Positions 44,855 to 56,187 are shown, counted from the first letter of the stretch. The stretch: 64,000 nt of DNA from Leptobrachium leishanense (GCA_009667805.1 CM019063.1:356767613-356831612); one strand, 5' to 3'. Program-made: numbers and translations. The notes: a model not told the origin generated them from the sequence alone.

Positions 44855-45736
44855 TCAAATGCTCCCCAGCTGCCAGGGCACCTCACCTGCATCACTGATG
44901 AAATAATTAGATAGAGCATCGCGATATCTGTTGCTGTATCTATTCACAGCTATGATGTCATAGTTCACATCATCCACAAGACCGACAACTGTGAGAGTAT
45001 CGTCAAAATTAAAACCATCCCTGGCCCGCACATAATTATGTAGAATGCAACAGCATTTCACTATGTCCACACAGAAGTCCACATTCACATCCAGCGGTCT
45101 ATGTAGAATCCTCCACTTGTTGGTCAGTATGCCAAAGGTACACTCCACATACCGTCTCGCCCGCGACAGCCTATAATTAAACACCCGCTTCTTCACAGTC
45201 AGGTGTGTCCCTGAGTAGGGCCGTAGGAGGTGTGTGGATAGGCCGAATGCTTCGTCACCCACGAAGGCATAGAGGACTGCCACGTCACTGCCAGGCAATG
45301 GTGCGGGTCGGGGGATGTTCAGGGACCCACTCTCAATTTCATTCCACAGTGTGGAGTTCCTGAACAATGTGGAGTCAGAGTCCTTGCCGTATGAACCGAC
45401 ATCCACATACACAAAACTATAGTTGGCATCTGACACCGCCAGTAGGCCTATAGAAAAGTAATGTTTATAATTCTGATACAGTGAGCCACTGTGCGGTGGC
45501 TTCACTATGCGGACATGTTTGCCATCCACGGCTCCCAGGCAGTTTGGAAAGTTGGCTCTCTCCCAGAATCCTGCTGCAATTTCTAGACATGCCGTATGTG
45601 TCGGTCTTGGCAAACATTGGTCCTTCATGGTCTCCCATATGGTTTGGCACACCTTGCGGACGATCTCACCAGCTGTTGACCTGCCAACGCGGAAGCTATA
45701 ATGCAGATCCTTCAAACTGCACCACTAGCGAGATAC
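44855..45736 (-). CDS. Harbinger transposase, exon 2 (DDE domain)
   Basis: About 290 residues. After YLASGA and a small frame disturbance near 45715, the frame is open from LKDLHYSFRVGRSTAGEIV to a stop at 44855. DDE-4 superfamily marks: GAVDGKHVRI (first Asp), LYAFVGDEAFG (second Asp) and SRARRYVECTFGILTNKWRIL (catalytic Glu). It catalyses cut-and-paste transposition with a 3-bp TTA/TAA target. The acceptor CTTCTAG ends at 45737; exon 1 is at 46866-47159. Apart from one disturbance at the exon start it looks preserved. Related to the HARBI1 family. Confidence 0.9.
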
Positions 45737-45816
45737 CTAGAAGACAAAACAAAAATGTTTGAATATGATCACATACCATGAACACTGGCTAATGTCACTC
45801 TCATCATGTTTTTCAG

Positions 45817-46640
45817 CACAAGAGGCGATGAACAAATGGCGCACAGTACGCGACAACTACATGCGCGTCCAGAAGAAGCAGGCCATGGCTGCGCGCTCTG
45901 GAGCTGGTGCGAAAAAGGTCCGGGTACATATATGCCGACCAACTATCGTTCCTCCGCAGGACCCAGGAGCCGCGCAGGAGTGTCAGCAGCATGGACCAGC
46001 CATCGACCTCTGGCACACAGGTACAACAAATGGTGCCAGGAGGTTCTGCCAGCTGCCAGGAGGAGGAGAACCGGGGTGGTGCTGAGTCGCAAATGGAGGA
46101 GGATTCTGAGACACCACAGGTGGCAGGTACCGCAACCACGGTCAGCACCAGACCTGGCCAGAAGAGGAGGGCACAAGCTGCAGACCTGGAGCAGGCCATG
46201 GTCACCTTCATGGAGGCTCAGACCAACCATGCACACCAACGCTGCATGCTTGCGGACTCCGTGGACATGTCTTTCTTCAATGCATGTATGCTCCTCCTCA
46301 ACAGGATGAGCGAGGCGGAGAAATGGAGTACCGGCACAGATCCCTGGAAATATTGGAGGACATCCTTTCCCGTCCCCATCACGCAGCCGCCTACCATGCT
46401 GTGCCACAATCCGCCAGTGGATCTTCCGTCTCCAGTGAGGTGCTGTCCACCCGCCCAGCCATGCCCCCTGGAGCCAGGCCACACACGGAGTCGGGTCCAG
46501 CTGTAGCCACACCACCGGCCCTCATGACCCAGATGCTCCGCGGTATCAGCAACTGTGATACATGTCATAAATATTATTTAGTGTTTTGTTTGTTATGTGT
46601 TATTTGTTTTGATGTTTTATATATCCTGACCTTCAGTTAA
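45817..46640 (+). pseudogene. Harbinger MADF protein, exon 2
   Basis: The acceptor TTTTTCAG ends at 45816. The junction with exon 1 restores the MADF continuation: EAMNKWRTVRDNYMRVQKKQ, AKKV and YIYADQLSFL. Then comes a Ser/Gln/Glu-rich linker and a C-terminal helical region (DMSFFNACMLLLNRMSEAEK, continuing EYRHRSLEILEDIL in a shifted frame). This resembles the BESS-type dimerisation motif. The frame breaks at about 45920 and 46325. The exon lies inside the transposase intron on the opposite strand. Confidence 0.75.
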
Positions 46641-46865
46641 CGAGTTGTAATATATGTCCAGAATATATTACTGTTATTTTATTTCATATTATATTATTAT
46701 TTTTCTACATTGTTGTCGGAGTCATTTATGATTATGTACGTGTGATGTGATGCCCGTGTGTGTGTGTGTGTGCATGTAACAGTGGGCATGTGACTACAGA
46801 CATGATGCACTCATGTCAGGTGACTGGCAGCGATGTCATGTATGCAGGTGTGTGACAGTACGTAC

Positions 46866-47159
46866 CTCAAAGTGATGACTATCATCTCCTCCGGTGGTAT
46901 GGCGGCCGCATGTTGGTGTCCCTCTTGGTCAGCGGCTCCCGTACCCGCGACAACAGTTCATCAAAGGAGGCGATGGACATCCGCATGTAGTTGAAGAACT
47001 TCACGGGTCCCTCTCTCGCAGTGGCCTGTACAGCGTCACGAAGTGTCCATGCGTGGGTCTGGCTGCGTTGATTTCATGAACCCAGGTTCGCCGCTTTCTC
47101 TTCCTCTTAAGGTACAGGTACCCCATCGCACCAAACACAAAGACGTGTGCAGGATCCAT
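46866..47159 (-). pseudogene. Harbinger transposase, exon 1
   Basis: Minus strand from ATG 47159: MDPAHVFVFGAMGYLYLKRK, KRRTWVHEINAARPTHGHF, then FFNYMRMSIASFDELLSRV in a neighbouring frame. It ends at ITLR before a GTACGT donor (46865-46861). Joined to exon 2 it gives ...ITLR-YLASGA, the conserved helix of Harbinger transposases. Two small frame disturbances at about 47000 and 46890. The intron is 46865-45737. Confidence 0.75.
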
Positions 47160-47400
47160 CTTTGAAAAATGCCACCATCCACAAAACGGCTTTTTAAAAC
47201 CCTTGCCCTTATTTTTTCATTTCTCAATTGATTAGATTCATCTGATTTTTCTCTTTTTTTTACCCCACCGTCATGAAATACGTCCAGAATTGCGCATCGT
47301 CTGACCACTTAAGCGTATTCCGTGAAAAAATGCGTGCGCACGCATCGACGTACATTTTTACGGTGGCCGCAGAAAATGCGCTCATCTGTCCCTAGCCTTA

Positions 47401-47690
47401 AGCTGGGAGTTGACGAGTCAGTCAGTCAGAACTTTCGCTAATTATATATACATAAATACAGAACAGGATCCCTGCAACTACCATTAGGTTGACTCCAGTG
47501 GATACAGGAAAGTCACGGTGCTTGCTCGAAAAAAAGTAGATAATGTTCGTAGTAGGAGCCACACACGTATAAATAAAATAACAAATTTATTAAATCAAAA
47601 CATTAAAAAATAACCGTTTCGGCTCATGTGTGAGATATTCTCAATGGTTCACACATGAGCCGAAACGGTCATTTTTTAATGTTTTGATTT
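47401..47690 (-). repeat. PLE 3 5' region/pLTR with hammerhead foldback
   Basis: Resumes the PLE 3 sequence after the Harbinger insertion and matches 59696-59993. At 47614-47668 a perfect 20-bp stem (CCGTTTCGGCTCATGTGTGA and its complement) encloses a 15-base loop. GCCGAAACGG appears on both strands, so the hammerhead half-sites face each other. Confidence 0.65.
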
Positions 47691-48342
47691 AACCCTTTCG
47701 CTGCTGAGGCTTTTCCCGCCCCTATGCTGAGGTCATTTTTACCTGTTTTGCGCATCATGTTTAAACGTGTTTTGAAGGCTTATTTTAGTATATGACCCAG
47801 ACATATTATATATCGTTCTTTCCGTCAGACTCGGTAGATTCATAATATGTCATTATTATATGTATACGTTATGTCATTTCTGTATATTATAACAAAAAAT
47901 GCAATAAAATATGTATTTTCAATAATTTACAATGTGTAAAGTGTTTTTTTCCACATTTTAACATGCGAGCAATTGCGGTTATATTTTGTATGGGGTGCGC
48001 TTGTTAAAAAAATTATAGATGGGGTCTCATTACATTTTTTTTTGGGGAAAATTACACTATTTTAACAAACGCACCGCATACAAAAATCGTTAGTGCAGCA
48101 TCATTGTTCACATTATAATTGAAATGGGAACAATATTGCTGCATTAACAAACCAAAAAAAATTAAAAAAGTGTTTTATTTTTTTTTTAATTTTTTTTTAA
48201 TTTCTTTTTATTTATTTTTTCATTTTTTTTTTTTTTACAAAATTTTTCACTTTCATGTTTGGTATCGTTGGAACGGCCATGCTCTGGCCGATACAACATA
48301 CCAAAATTTAACCCCTAGCTGCCACGGATCGGGAGATAGGGA
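47691..48342. other. AT-rich stretch, possible TTAA-target element
   Basis: Begins TTAACCCTTTCGCTGC. A GGCAGTAGGGGTTAA occurs inverted at about 48863-48877, which could be the other end of a piggyBac/Kolobok-type element interrupted by the L2 tail. Weak evidence. Long T-runs at 48175-48240. No gene. Confidence 0.25.
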
Positions 48343-48857
48343 GTTCATTTTATTATTATTATTATTATTTATTTATAAAGCGCCAGCATATTCCGCAGCG
48401 CTGTACAATAAGCACAGTACAGACAGGGTTACAATACATTGAACAACATTTGACAAACAGTACAGGAGGAGATGAGGGCCCTATTCCGTAGGAACTCACA
48501 ATCTGGGAGGGTTGGGGTTGGAAACAGGAGGAGAGGACTGTAAGGTGAGAGTGATTGATGGTTGCGTCAGTGAGTTGGGTGGTAGGCTTCCCTAAATAGG
48601 AATGTTTTCAGGGAGCGTTTGAAGGAAGAGAAGTTAGGGGAAAGTCTGACAGTACGAGGGAGAGCGTTCCAGAGAGTGGGGGCTGCGCTTGAGAAATCCT
48701 GCAGTCTATCATGGGAAGAGGTGATGCGGGAAGAAGCTAGGCGCAGGTCACTGTTTGACCTTAGGGAGCGGGCTGGGGTGTATTTGGTGATTAGTGAGGA
48801 CAGGGTAGTGGGGCGCTGAGTTAGTGAGGGTTTGTGTAGGGTAGGATTTTTCTCCAC
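48343..48857 (-). pseudogene. L2-type LINE 3' end
   Basis: On the minus strand the frame 48857-48567 reads YTPARSLRSNSDLRLASS, AAPTLWNALPRTVRLSPNFS and FKRSLKTFLF. This is the C-terminal tail typical of L2-type (CR1-superfamily) LINE RT proteins. The 3' UTR has the AGCGCTGCGGAATATGCTGG block and ends in an (AAT)n tail at 48343-48370. 5' truncation is normal for this class. Other tails: 51151-51206, 53023-53200 and about 53730. Confidence 0.75.
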
Positions 48858-48883
48858 AGTTGGTGGCAGTAGGGGTTAACTCT

Positions 48884-49240
48884 AGGACTGGCGTCATCGT
48901 GCTACGCACCGATGACGCCAGTCCTCTGGGGGAGTTCCCGGAGGCTTGGCCGACATCCAAGATGTCGGCCAAGCTCCGGAAAGGACGCGAACCGGCGCTT
49001 TTCAGCGCCGATTCGCAACCGCATCCAGTCCCCAGGGTAAATGCCAGGCATCATTTGGGAAGGGCAGGCTGTGCCCTTCCCAAATGAGCCTGGGTTAAAC
49101 CCCGCAGACCGCCGTAAAGATCGGAGGGAGAGAGGTCCGAAGGACCCTCCCCCTCCCTTTCAGGCGCCTCCTCCGCACATGCCGGACACCGGGGGGCGCG
49201 CCTGAATTAGGTGTCATCGCGCCCCCGCGAGACACCTAAT
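48884..49240. repeat. Cluster of five consecutive hairpins
   Basis: Stems: 48884-48925 (16 bp, loop 10), 48944-48974 (about 14 bp, loop CAA), 48987-49016 (12 of 13 pairs), 49047-49090 (about 16 bp) and 49206-49240 (10 bp). GC-rich, no reading frame. Unlike its AT-rich surroundings. Confidence 0.8.
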
Positions 49241-49317
49241 CTCTGGCGGCTGCTCACCGGATGCCGGGCGACATCAGGATTGTCAAGCCCGCACCGGAAA
49301 ACCAAGCGGGCCAGCGA

Positions 49318-49610
49318 TCGGCCGGAACCGGGCTTTTCCCATCGGCACCACTCAAAACAGCTCCCGCAACTTTTCCACCAGCTTTTTCATGGGAACCTGC
49401 GCCTGTTTTTTGCGGTTTTCGGCGCGAACGTTAATAAACAGCGTGTTGAGTTTTTCGTCGGGTTTTCCCTGCTCTTCGACGGCCCTGTGGTGCTTGCTGA
49501 ATACACCGCAGGGTCGCCAAAATGGGATCGCCAAAATCGTACCGAATGAAGAGAACCAAAAGTCACCGAACGTGCGGTGGACTTTTCGATTCTCTTTGAA
49601 TTACCCTGAT
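49318..49610. mobile_element. MITE fragment, same family as 50031-50924
   Basis: Shares TTTTCGTCGGGTTT, TGCTGAATACACCGCAGGGTC, GAAGAGAAC and CACCGAACGTGCGGTG with 50740-50924 and ends ATTACCCTG. The left end is missing. Confidence 0.6.
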
Positions 49611-49744
49611 ATTGTTATTCTTCAATAATAATTAATTATTATTAGAGTTTAGAAATTTTACATTTGCTAATATCTGGGTCTATGTACACAGTTATGTTTA
49701 TAGTATGTGTGATGTATGTCTAATCAAAGACACGCATGGGAGTA

Positions 49745-50962
49745 TTTATAGATATATATATATATGAATATATAATGTAGACGATTTGGACGCACTCAGG
49801 GTCTTCATAAAATATATAACCTTTATTTTAATTCATAAAAAACTCAGTTTCGGCTCAATCAAATAAAACCATCAAACATTATATACAAAAATAAAAATAG
49901 AATTTGTATATAATGTTTGATGGTTTTATGTGATTTTTTTTTTCCTTGAAAAGGGGTCTTTCATGAGCCGAAACAGAGTTTTTTTTTTTAATGGATTAAA
50001 ATAAAGTTTTTATATTTATGAAGACCCTGACAGGGTTATCCAAAGAGATCCGAATTGCTTGAGAAAGGTAACCGAACGCTGAAAATCAGCGTTCGGTTCC
50101 CTTTCCTGGCCATTCGGCTATCCAGAGAGCAGGCAATTCGCCAAATCCTGGCGAATTGCCTGAACATACGGTGCCTGTTCGGTGCCTGTTCGAGGGCAGT
50201 GAAATCCCCATGAAAAAGCACTGCTTCGGCTATTCAGAGAACACAAACCAGCAGTGAAAGGTTCCCCTAATGCCCTGCCATTCGGTGGTTTAATTCGGCA
50301 AGTTAATTCAGGAGAATCCCATAGACTTCAATGTTAAAAATATTCCCGTTTTAATTCAATATCTAATAAACCGTTCATTATAAAAATTCTGCAGCAAAGA
50401 GTCTCTTTATTTATAGATTTTTTAGGATACTTTAAGCATTTTTCTGATTTTTTTTTTTTTTAAAAGTCCGATTTTTTTATTTTTTTTTTTTCAGTTTACT
50501 TATTTTCTGTAACAGCCCTCTTTATTATCCTTCCCTGGACCTCCTGTGAAAATTTCAGACATTTTCGCTCAGTAGTTTCTTTGCAAACAGCGTTTCATTT
50601 TCCCAGATTCATACAAATGGTTTTCTAATTTATTCACTGCCTCCTCTACGTCACAGCTGCTTCGGCTCTGTGTGATTCGGCTCATGTTCGGCTCCTGTTC
50701 GTCTTTTTCAAAGGTTAATCCAGATGTTTTTGCTTGTTTTCAGCGTGCATTCGGTTAGTTTTCGTCGGGTTTGCGGCAGCTTTTCCCTGCAATTCGGGAC
50801 CCTGTGGTGTTTGCTGAATACACCGCAGGGTCACCGAAATGCAATCGGCAAAACAAACCGAATTGAAGAGAACGAAAAGTCACCGAACGTGCGGTGACTT
50901 TTCGAATCTCTTTGGATAACCCTGTGAGTGTCCAAATCTTCTACATTATATACTGTATATAC
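49745..50962. repeat. Hammerhead foldback interrupted by a MITE
   Basis: The left arm (TAATGTAGACGATTTGGAC... to 49898) pairs with the right arm (49905-50030 plus 50928-50962). A hammerhead-like motif (CTTGAAA...GCCGAAAC, 49944-49977) lies in the right arm. Arms include ACATTATATACAAA/TTTGTATATAATGT at the centre. Confidence 0.65.
50031..50924. mobile_element. Full-length MITE with TGA target duplication
   Basis: 894 bases. Ends CAGGGTTATCCAAAGAGAT and inverted ATCTCTTTGGATAACCCTG. It interrupts GACCCTGAGTG of the surrounding foldback, giving TGA on both sides (50028-50030, 50925-50927). The interior has several short palindromes (GAACGCTGAAAATCAGCGTTC) and CTTCGGCT motifs. No coding region. 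Confidence 0.85.
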
Positions 50963-51290
50963 AAAGGACTTTATGCACAGTGGAAAAACTTTTCATGGAT
51001 GGTAGAGTAAGTGGAGAAAAAAAATTCTATATACATTTAAGTTGTGGTGGAGGGGAAAAAAGTGAGATTAAAAGCCTCCACACTGCAAATAATAAAGTTT
51101 ATAGTTGCAGTAGAGCTTTAAATACACAGCTCAGCAATTGTAACACTCTCTACATTGTAGCCACTGTTCAACGCTGTGGAATGTGTTGGTGCTACATAAA
51201 AGAATAGGTCTTTGAATTGCTGGTATGTGTAAATGTCTTCTGCAACTATAAACTTTATTATATATAAGATATATAATATATTAGATCACA
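50963..51290. repeat. AT-rich foldback-like repeat with embedded L2 tail
   Basis: CCTCCACACTGCAAATAATAAAG ... TGCAACTATAAACTTTATT arms around about 51080-51260, with an L2-type tail (51151-51206, GCTGTGGAATGTGTTGGTGC) in the middle. Related in design to 51980-52450. Confidence 0.45.
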
Positions 51291-51920
51291 GCTTTTTTTC
51301 ACTCATCCACTATCTCACTATTACACATATTTACCTTTTCTCATAGGTTCTTATTATTTCAAATCTGTTCACTTCATACACAGTTCCATTGTTTCACTGT
51401 ACATACGTACACTCGGATCCATATTATCGATTATTTTTTACTATGTACCTTTTTGGCGTCTGCGGACTTCAACATTGAGGGTCTCTCTGACACTTACATA
51501 GAGCGTGCATTACGCACACATTATTTGCCTTCAAATTTGTCTCCACTTCTTATTTTTACTCCTGTGGGTTATCCTCCGCCTTCTTGTTTTTAACGTCCTC
51601 GTAAGCCGGGACGCGTCTCCCTGGTTACCATCCAGGAAGTCCGCACCCGCCGAGGACTAATGACGTTGTTGATTCGCGCGCCCGACTGATCTTGGACGCC
51701 ACGCCCCTCTGAGTCTGGCGTTCCACCCGGCGGCACGCTACATGCGCGGTGAGTCTCTCAACGATGTTTTTAATATTTTATATTAAATACCATTTGTCTG
51801 TCCAAACCCACTACCTTGATAAAGGCCCCTGTGAGGGCCGAAACGTCGGCAGGTGCCATTGGGCACGATATTTTAATGTATATCCAATAAACCATCGCTT
51901 TTTACAACATTACCTAAGTC
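51291..51920 (+). mobile_element. PLE-derived pLTR fragment
   Basis: A GC-rich promoter-like part (51600-51750), then a hammerhead-like motif at 51815-51850 (TTGATAAAGG ... GGGCCGAAACGTCGG) and AATAAA at 51886. Coding sequence is absent. The core first box is altered. Confidence 0.45.
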
Positions 51921-51945
51921 CTGGTGTGCGTCCTACTCTTCAAGA

Positions 51946-51979
<34 letters not shown>

Positions 51980-51982
<3 letters not shown>

Positions 51983-52450
51983 CTAGAAGGGTTGTCGTGG
52001 AGGACAAAAAGTGAGACAAAAACCCTCCACACTATAATAAGTGTGTTTATTATTGCAGAAGTCACTTGCACATCATAGCAATTCGATGAATTGCATCCCA
52101 GAGCTCCTGTGCCACATCCCCATATGCAGCAAGGAATTCTGGGTAGGATATGCAAATGACATCTGTCTCACTTTTATGCATCCTGGATCTGTTATTACAT
52201 AAGGTTAGAGTAGCTTTGACCAGTTGCATAACCTTCTCTGCTAGAAAGTCACGGTGTGGCATAGCATTGATTTTAGAGTTCTGTGTAATAACAGATCCAG
52301 GATGCAAAAAAGTGAGACAGATGTCATTTGCATATCCTACCCAGAATTCCTTGCTGCATATGGGGAATGTGGCACAGGAGCTCTGGGATGCAATTCATCG
52401 AATTGATGTGATGTGCAGGTGGCTTCTGCAATCATAAACACATTAATTAT
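51980..52450. repeat. Long inverted repeat (foldback)
   Basis: Arms about 52025-52200 and 52285-52445 (e.g. GCATCCCAGAGCTCCTGTGCC and complement; TGAGACAGATGTCATTTGC). The central ~80 bases are unpaired. Flanked by TA microsatellites. No coding. Confidence 0.75.
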
Positions 52451-53022
52451 ATATATATATATATCTCGGTGAGTCCATAAAGGAATTGAATAGTGATTTG
52501 TAAGCCTTTGGATAGCAGCAAGACAAGATTACAGTAGTTGGTTTAAGTTAAAATGCCTGGCTTTGAAAGGGCATAATGTCATATAAGAAATTCCTTGCCT
52601 AATTAATGTATGTTCGCTTTAACTTTTTTCCCTTAATTAGAAAAGAGTTTTCGCTGATGACGTAAATGTCAGTGGGGCACAGCCTACCTTTACGATGCCG
52701 GAAGAGCGCTTATCTCCTTATTAATGTACACAAGACAAGCAAGCTGTAAGTTAACAATTAATCGTGAAAGTCACTGCAACAGGGCAATGAAACCCGCAGA
52801 AACTAGACGCTGGTTTCAATCTAAGTATCACACCCTGGCCTTGAACACGCGATTCATTCCAAGCGCTCAGTATAGGGTAAATGTGGCTGAAGAGCTAAAA
52901 CCTTCCATGGAAGGGATTCCTACAGTAAAATATGAACATTGCGAATCACAAAGTATATCTTTTTACATTCAATTATTAATTCCAGGTCACATCTAAATGA
53001 TGTAAAGTCTCTCACATTAATA
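52451..53022. other. Unassigned stretch
   Basis: No gene or repeat family recognised. The 90-codon frame at 52724-52996 has no known motif. Confidence 0.3.
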
Positions 53023-53200
53023 ATAATAATAATAATACAGTGCCGGTATACTATTCTTTTATATAGCACCAACATATTCCACAGCGCTGAATAGCGGCTA
53101 CAATGTAGACAGTGTTACAATACTTTGAGATGGGATAACATTTGATAAACGTTTACAGGAGGAATTGAGGGCTCTATTCTCGAGGGATATTAACTCATAG
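53023..53200 (-). mobile_element. L2-type LINE 3' tail
   Basis: (TAA)n microsatellite followed by TATAGCACCAACATATTCC and CAGCGCTG, the 3' end of the same LINE group as 48343-48857, minus strand. Confidence 0.65.
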
Positions 53201-54218
53201 GATTTATTACACTTTTATGCTCCGTGTCCAATGAGTCTGTCACATTTTACAGTTTATTTCTGCCTTGGGTCGAGACTTGCAATACCCTCAATATTTTTTA
53301 TTAATTTTAAATCTTTTTTCTGTTGTAACAGCTCAAACAATACAACATGTGTGACCAAGAAAATGTAAAGCACATATGGGTTTAATTATACTGTAGATAA
53401 GAGTAGATCTGCAAACCAAAATAACAACATATATACCAGAATTTCCAACATGGAAGAATAAGAGGGTTGCAGAATTGATCGAGAATGGCTTCTTTAACCA
53501 CTTCACTATTAAGTGATTTTCAAAAAAAAAAAAAAAACACCGACAGGAACCATTGTTGTTGTTTTTTTTAATTAATCCTACCATAAGAAATATTGGGATA
53601 CATTGCCATCTACTGGCCAAATGGAGTTACTGCAGTTACAACAGCAGCTTGTGGCTCCGTTTTTTTTTTATCAGCCAGGAAAAGTCTGCTAGACCCTTTC
53701 CTAGCTAATTTTCCTTGGGCACCATACAAGTTACAAGTATCTATAAAGCGCTAACAAGTTCCTGTACAATGGGTGAGACAGAATAACAAATATACATACA
53801 AGCTAAACACACAGGACATTAGGAGAGAGGATCATTGTGCTAAAACTTTAGGGGTATTTTCTTAAAAATACGAATTTCATCTGCTTTTGTCCTTCTCACC
53901 TGTAGATCGAGATAATTTGATATGGGGCATCTGATGGTGACTTTGAAGTCACCAAGTTATCTTAATCTCGGGAGTGAAACCACCGCAAAACCGCCAAAAT
54001 CCCACTGCAAACCCGCCAAAAAACACATCCGATGCGATCTGAAGTATCGGATCACTCCAACTGCTGCAAAAACCACACTGAACATGTATGGAAAAGGCCA
54101 TTGAGCCACCTAACAGAGTGCTGACCAGCCATCGGAAAAAGCCGACAAGCTGATGAACGGGGTAAAAAGAACAAAAAAAGTTTGCAAGTGTCAAGATTGA
54201 AACTGTTTGCAAAATAAC
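53201..54218. other. Unassigned stretch with a faint L2 relic
   Basis: CTATAAAGCGCTAACAAG at about 53738 resembles a worn L2 tail. CCGCCAAAA-type simple sequence at 53990-54030. No gene. Confidence 0.35.
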
Positions 54219-54220
54219 TA

Positions 54221-54781
54221 CTGTAGATACTCGAGTATACCGCTAGATTTTGGTGACAAAAATTTACCTTAAAATTGGAGGGGTCGTGTTATATTCGAGA
54301 CATCTGCATCGCGTGTAAAAAAAAACAAAAAACCTTTCCTTGCTCTGGATCTCAAGTCTCCCAGAAGTTCCGGTAGTCTCACTAAAGTAAATGCGGGCTC
54401 TCAGATGTTTGCAAACACTGAAACACTTCAGGTACTCCTGGATTCGGGAGACGTGGAATCCATCACGGCTAGAGGGCTCGCTTGGTTTAAGCCAATCTTT
54501 TACCTCACTCGCCTCCGCCGGCCATCTAGTCACTAGTAAAGAAGACGGGTGGCCGGTGGCTTCATACTTAGTTACAACTGCAATCATTCTAGAGCAGAGC
54601 ACCCTGGCCTGAGGGGGAGCCTGACTGTGTTACGAGAACCTGGAAGGATCTTAATGGTTTACTGGTACAGTAAAATTTTGCTCCTCGTGTTATATTTGAG
54701 TCTTGAGTATTCTCTCATTTCCATAATAAATCTCTCTCCATCGCGTTATATTCGGGTCGCTCTATACTCGAGTATCTACGG
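54221..54781. mobile_element. Mariner/Tigger-like MITE with TA target
   Basis: Ends CTGTAGATACTCGAGTATA and, inverted, CCGTAGATACTCGAGTATA, flanked by TA on both sides (54219-54220, 54782-54783). Inner GTTATATTCGGG/ATTCGAG motifs are repeated inverted. No transposase. Confidence 0.75.
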
Positions 54782-54929
54782 TACTGAACGAAAATGACTG
54801 AACTTAACATATAAGATCCTATGTATAATAATAAAAAGGTTTGTTACAGAAAAAAGAAAATCCGCTATTGAAAAAAAATTGTGAAACAAATCCCCAAAAA
54901 TACCTAAAAGATCCTAAAAAAAATTCAAC

Positions 54930-55310
54930 AAATAAAGGTGTTTTTTTTCTGCAGATTAAATAATAAACGGTTTATTAGATATTGGATAAAAGCAGGAATA
55001 TTTTCAACATTGAAGCCTATGGGATTCGCCTGAATAAACCTGCCGAATGAAAGCACTGAACAGCAGTGCATTTCGGCAAATTTTCTCTGGTGATTGGTGT
55101 TCTCTGAATAGACGAAGCATTGCTTCTCTATGGGGGATTTCACTGCCTTCGAACAGGCATCGTATTTGCTGGCAATTCGTCAAAATTTGGCGAACTGCCT
55201 TCTCTCTGAATAGTCGAATGGGCACGAAATGGCACTGTATGTGGAAATTCACTGTTCAGTGACATTTTGGGGCCAGATCAGCTCTCGCTGAATAACCCCT
55301 TATGTGCACC
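54930..55310. mobile_element. MITE fragment (50031 family)
   Basis: Contains AATAAACGGTTTATTAGATATT (also near 50355-50375), GGCAATTCGTCAAAATTTGGCGAA and a CTGAATAACCCC end. Incomplete on the left. Confidence 0.5.
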
Positions 55311-56187
55311 TTGCACAACCTCAATTTAAAATAAAACCCTTATCATGCATTTTTTTTAATTTTGAAAGTAGGCATGTCTGTCTTTAAAAAGCATAAAAAA
55401 CTATTTTGTTGGTTTTTTTTGTTTGTTCTTGGTTTTTATGTTTTTTTAACTCATAAATGAAAAACTGGGTATCTCAAGACTTGACTGTTTGTGAACGATG
55501 CCTATTATTTTTCTATATTTGCTTGTTTTACCCTAAAGTTCTTAAAAATAATTTCAAAAAAGCATTAACTGACAGAAATTAAAAATATAACATATGTATT
55601 TTTTAAAAACTACACACCTACAGAATATGGCTCTTTGGTTAAAAAATATTTTGTTTCAATTTTCAGTCCTTGAAATGTGATGGAATCTTAGTAAAGGTGG
55701 TCATATGTCATCTTGTTACATAGCTCCAACCCTTTTTGAGACAAATGACGCCCATGTTTATTGGACTGAGTCACCTTATATAAAGCCTGGAGACCAAATC
55801 ACCTTGCACAACCTTAATTTAAAGACACGTTTTATCGCATTTTTATTTGAAAACTGCATACCGGGAATTACAAAACTCTGGCTGTACATGGAATTAAAGT
55901 GTGGCTACTAAAGTCTTTTTAGAACCTATACAACCACTTGCTTCAAATGAGGGGTTGCCAGTATTTGTGCCACAAAATTAAATGTGAATGACAGCAGAAT
56001 ATGACACTGGTAATAAAACTCCATTTAGTTTGGGTTTCCCATACTTGAAATGATGTAGAATGAATCTCACAAAACAATATAACTTGAAGAATTATTCTTC
56101 TGTCTCAGCCCTCAGGAGGAATAATAAATCCCTTTTTTCGTGGAGTTAATCACTTGTTTATAGTAGGTTTCATTATTTATTTTTTAC
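55311..56187. other. Unassigned AT-rich stretch
   Basis: CACCTTGCACAACCT(C/T)AATTTAAA occurs twice (about 55316 and 55800), suggesting two diverged copies of an unknown repeat. No gene assigned. Confidence 0.3.

Larger units (their letters stand above)
44260..47397. mobile_element. PIF/Harbinger transposon, two genes
   Basis: Ends GGCTAGGGTCAGA and, inverted, GGCTAGGGACAGA. The target duplication TTA is at 44257-44259 and 47398-47400. It carries a DDE transposase on the minus strand and a MADF-type DNA-binding protein on the plus strand, the classic two-protein arrangement. The homologous PLE segment at 59001-60035 has the uninterrupted site (59693-59695), which confirms both boundaries. Confidence 0.95.
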
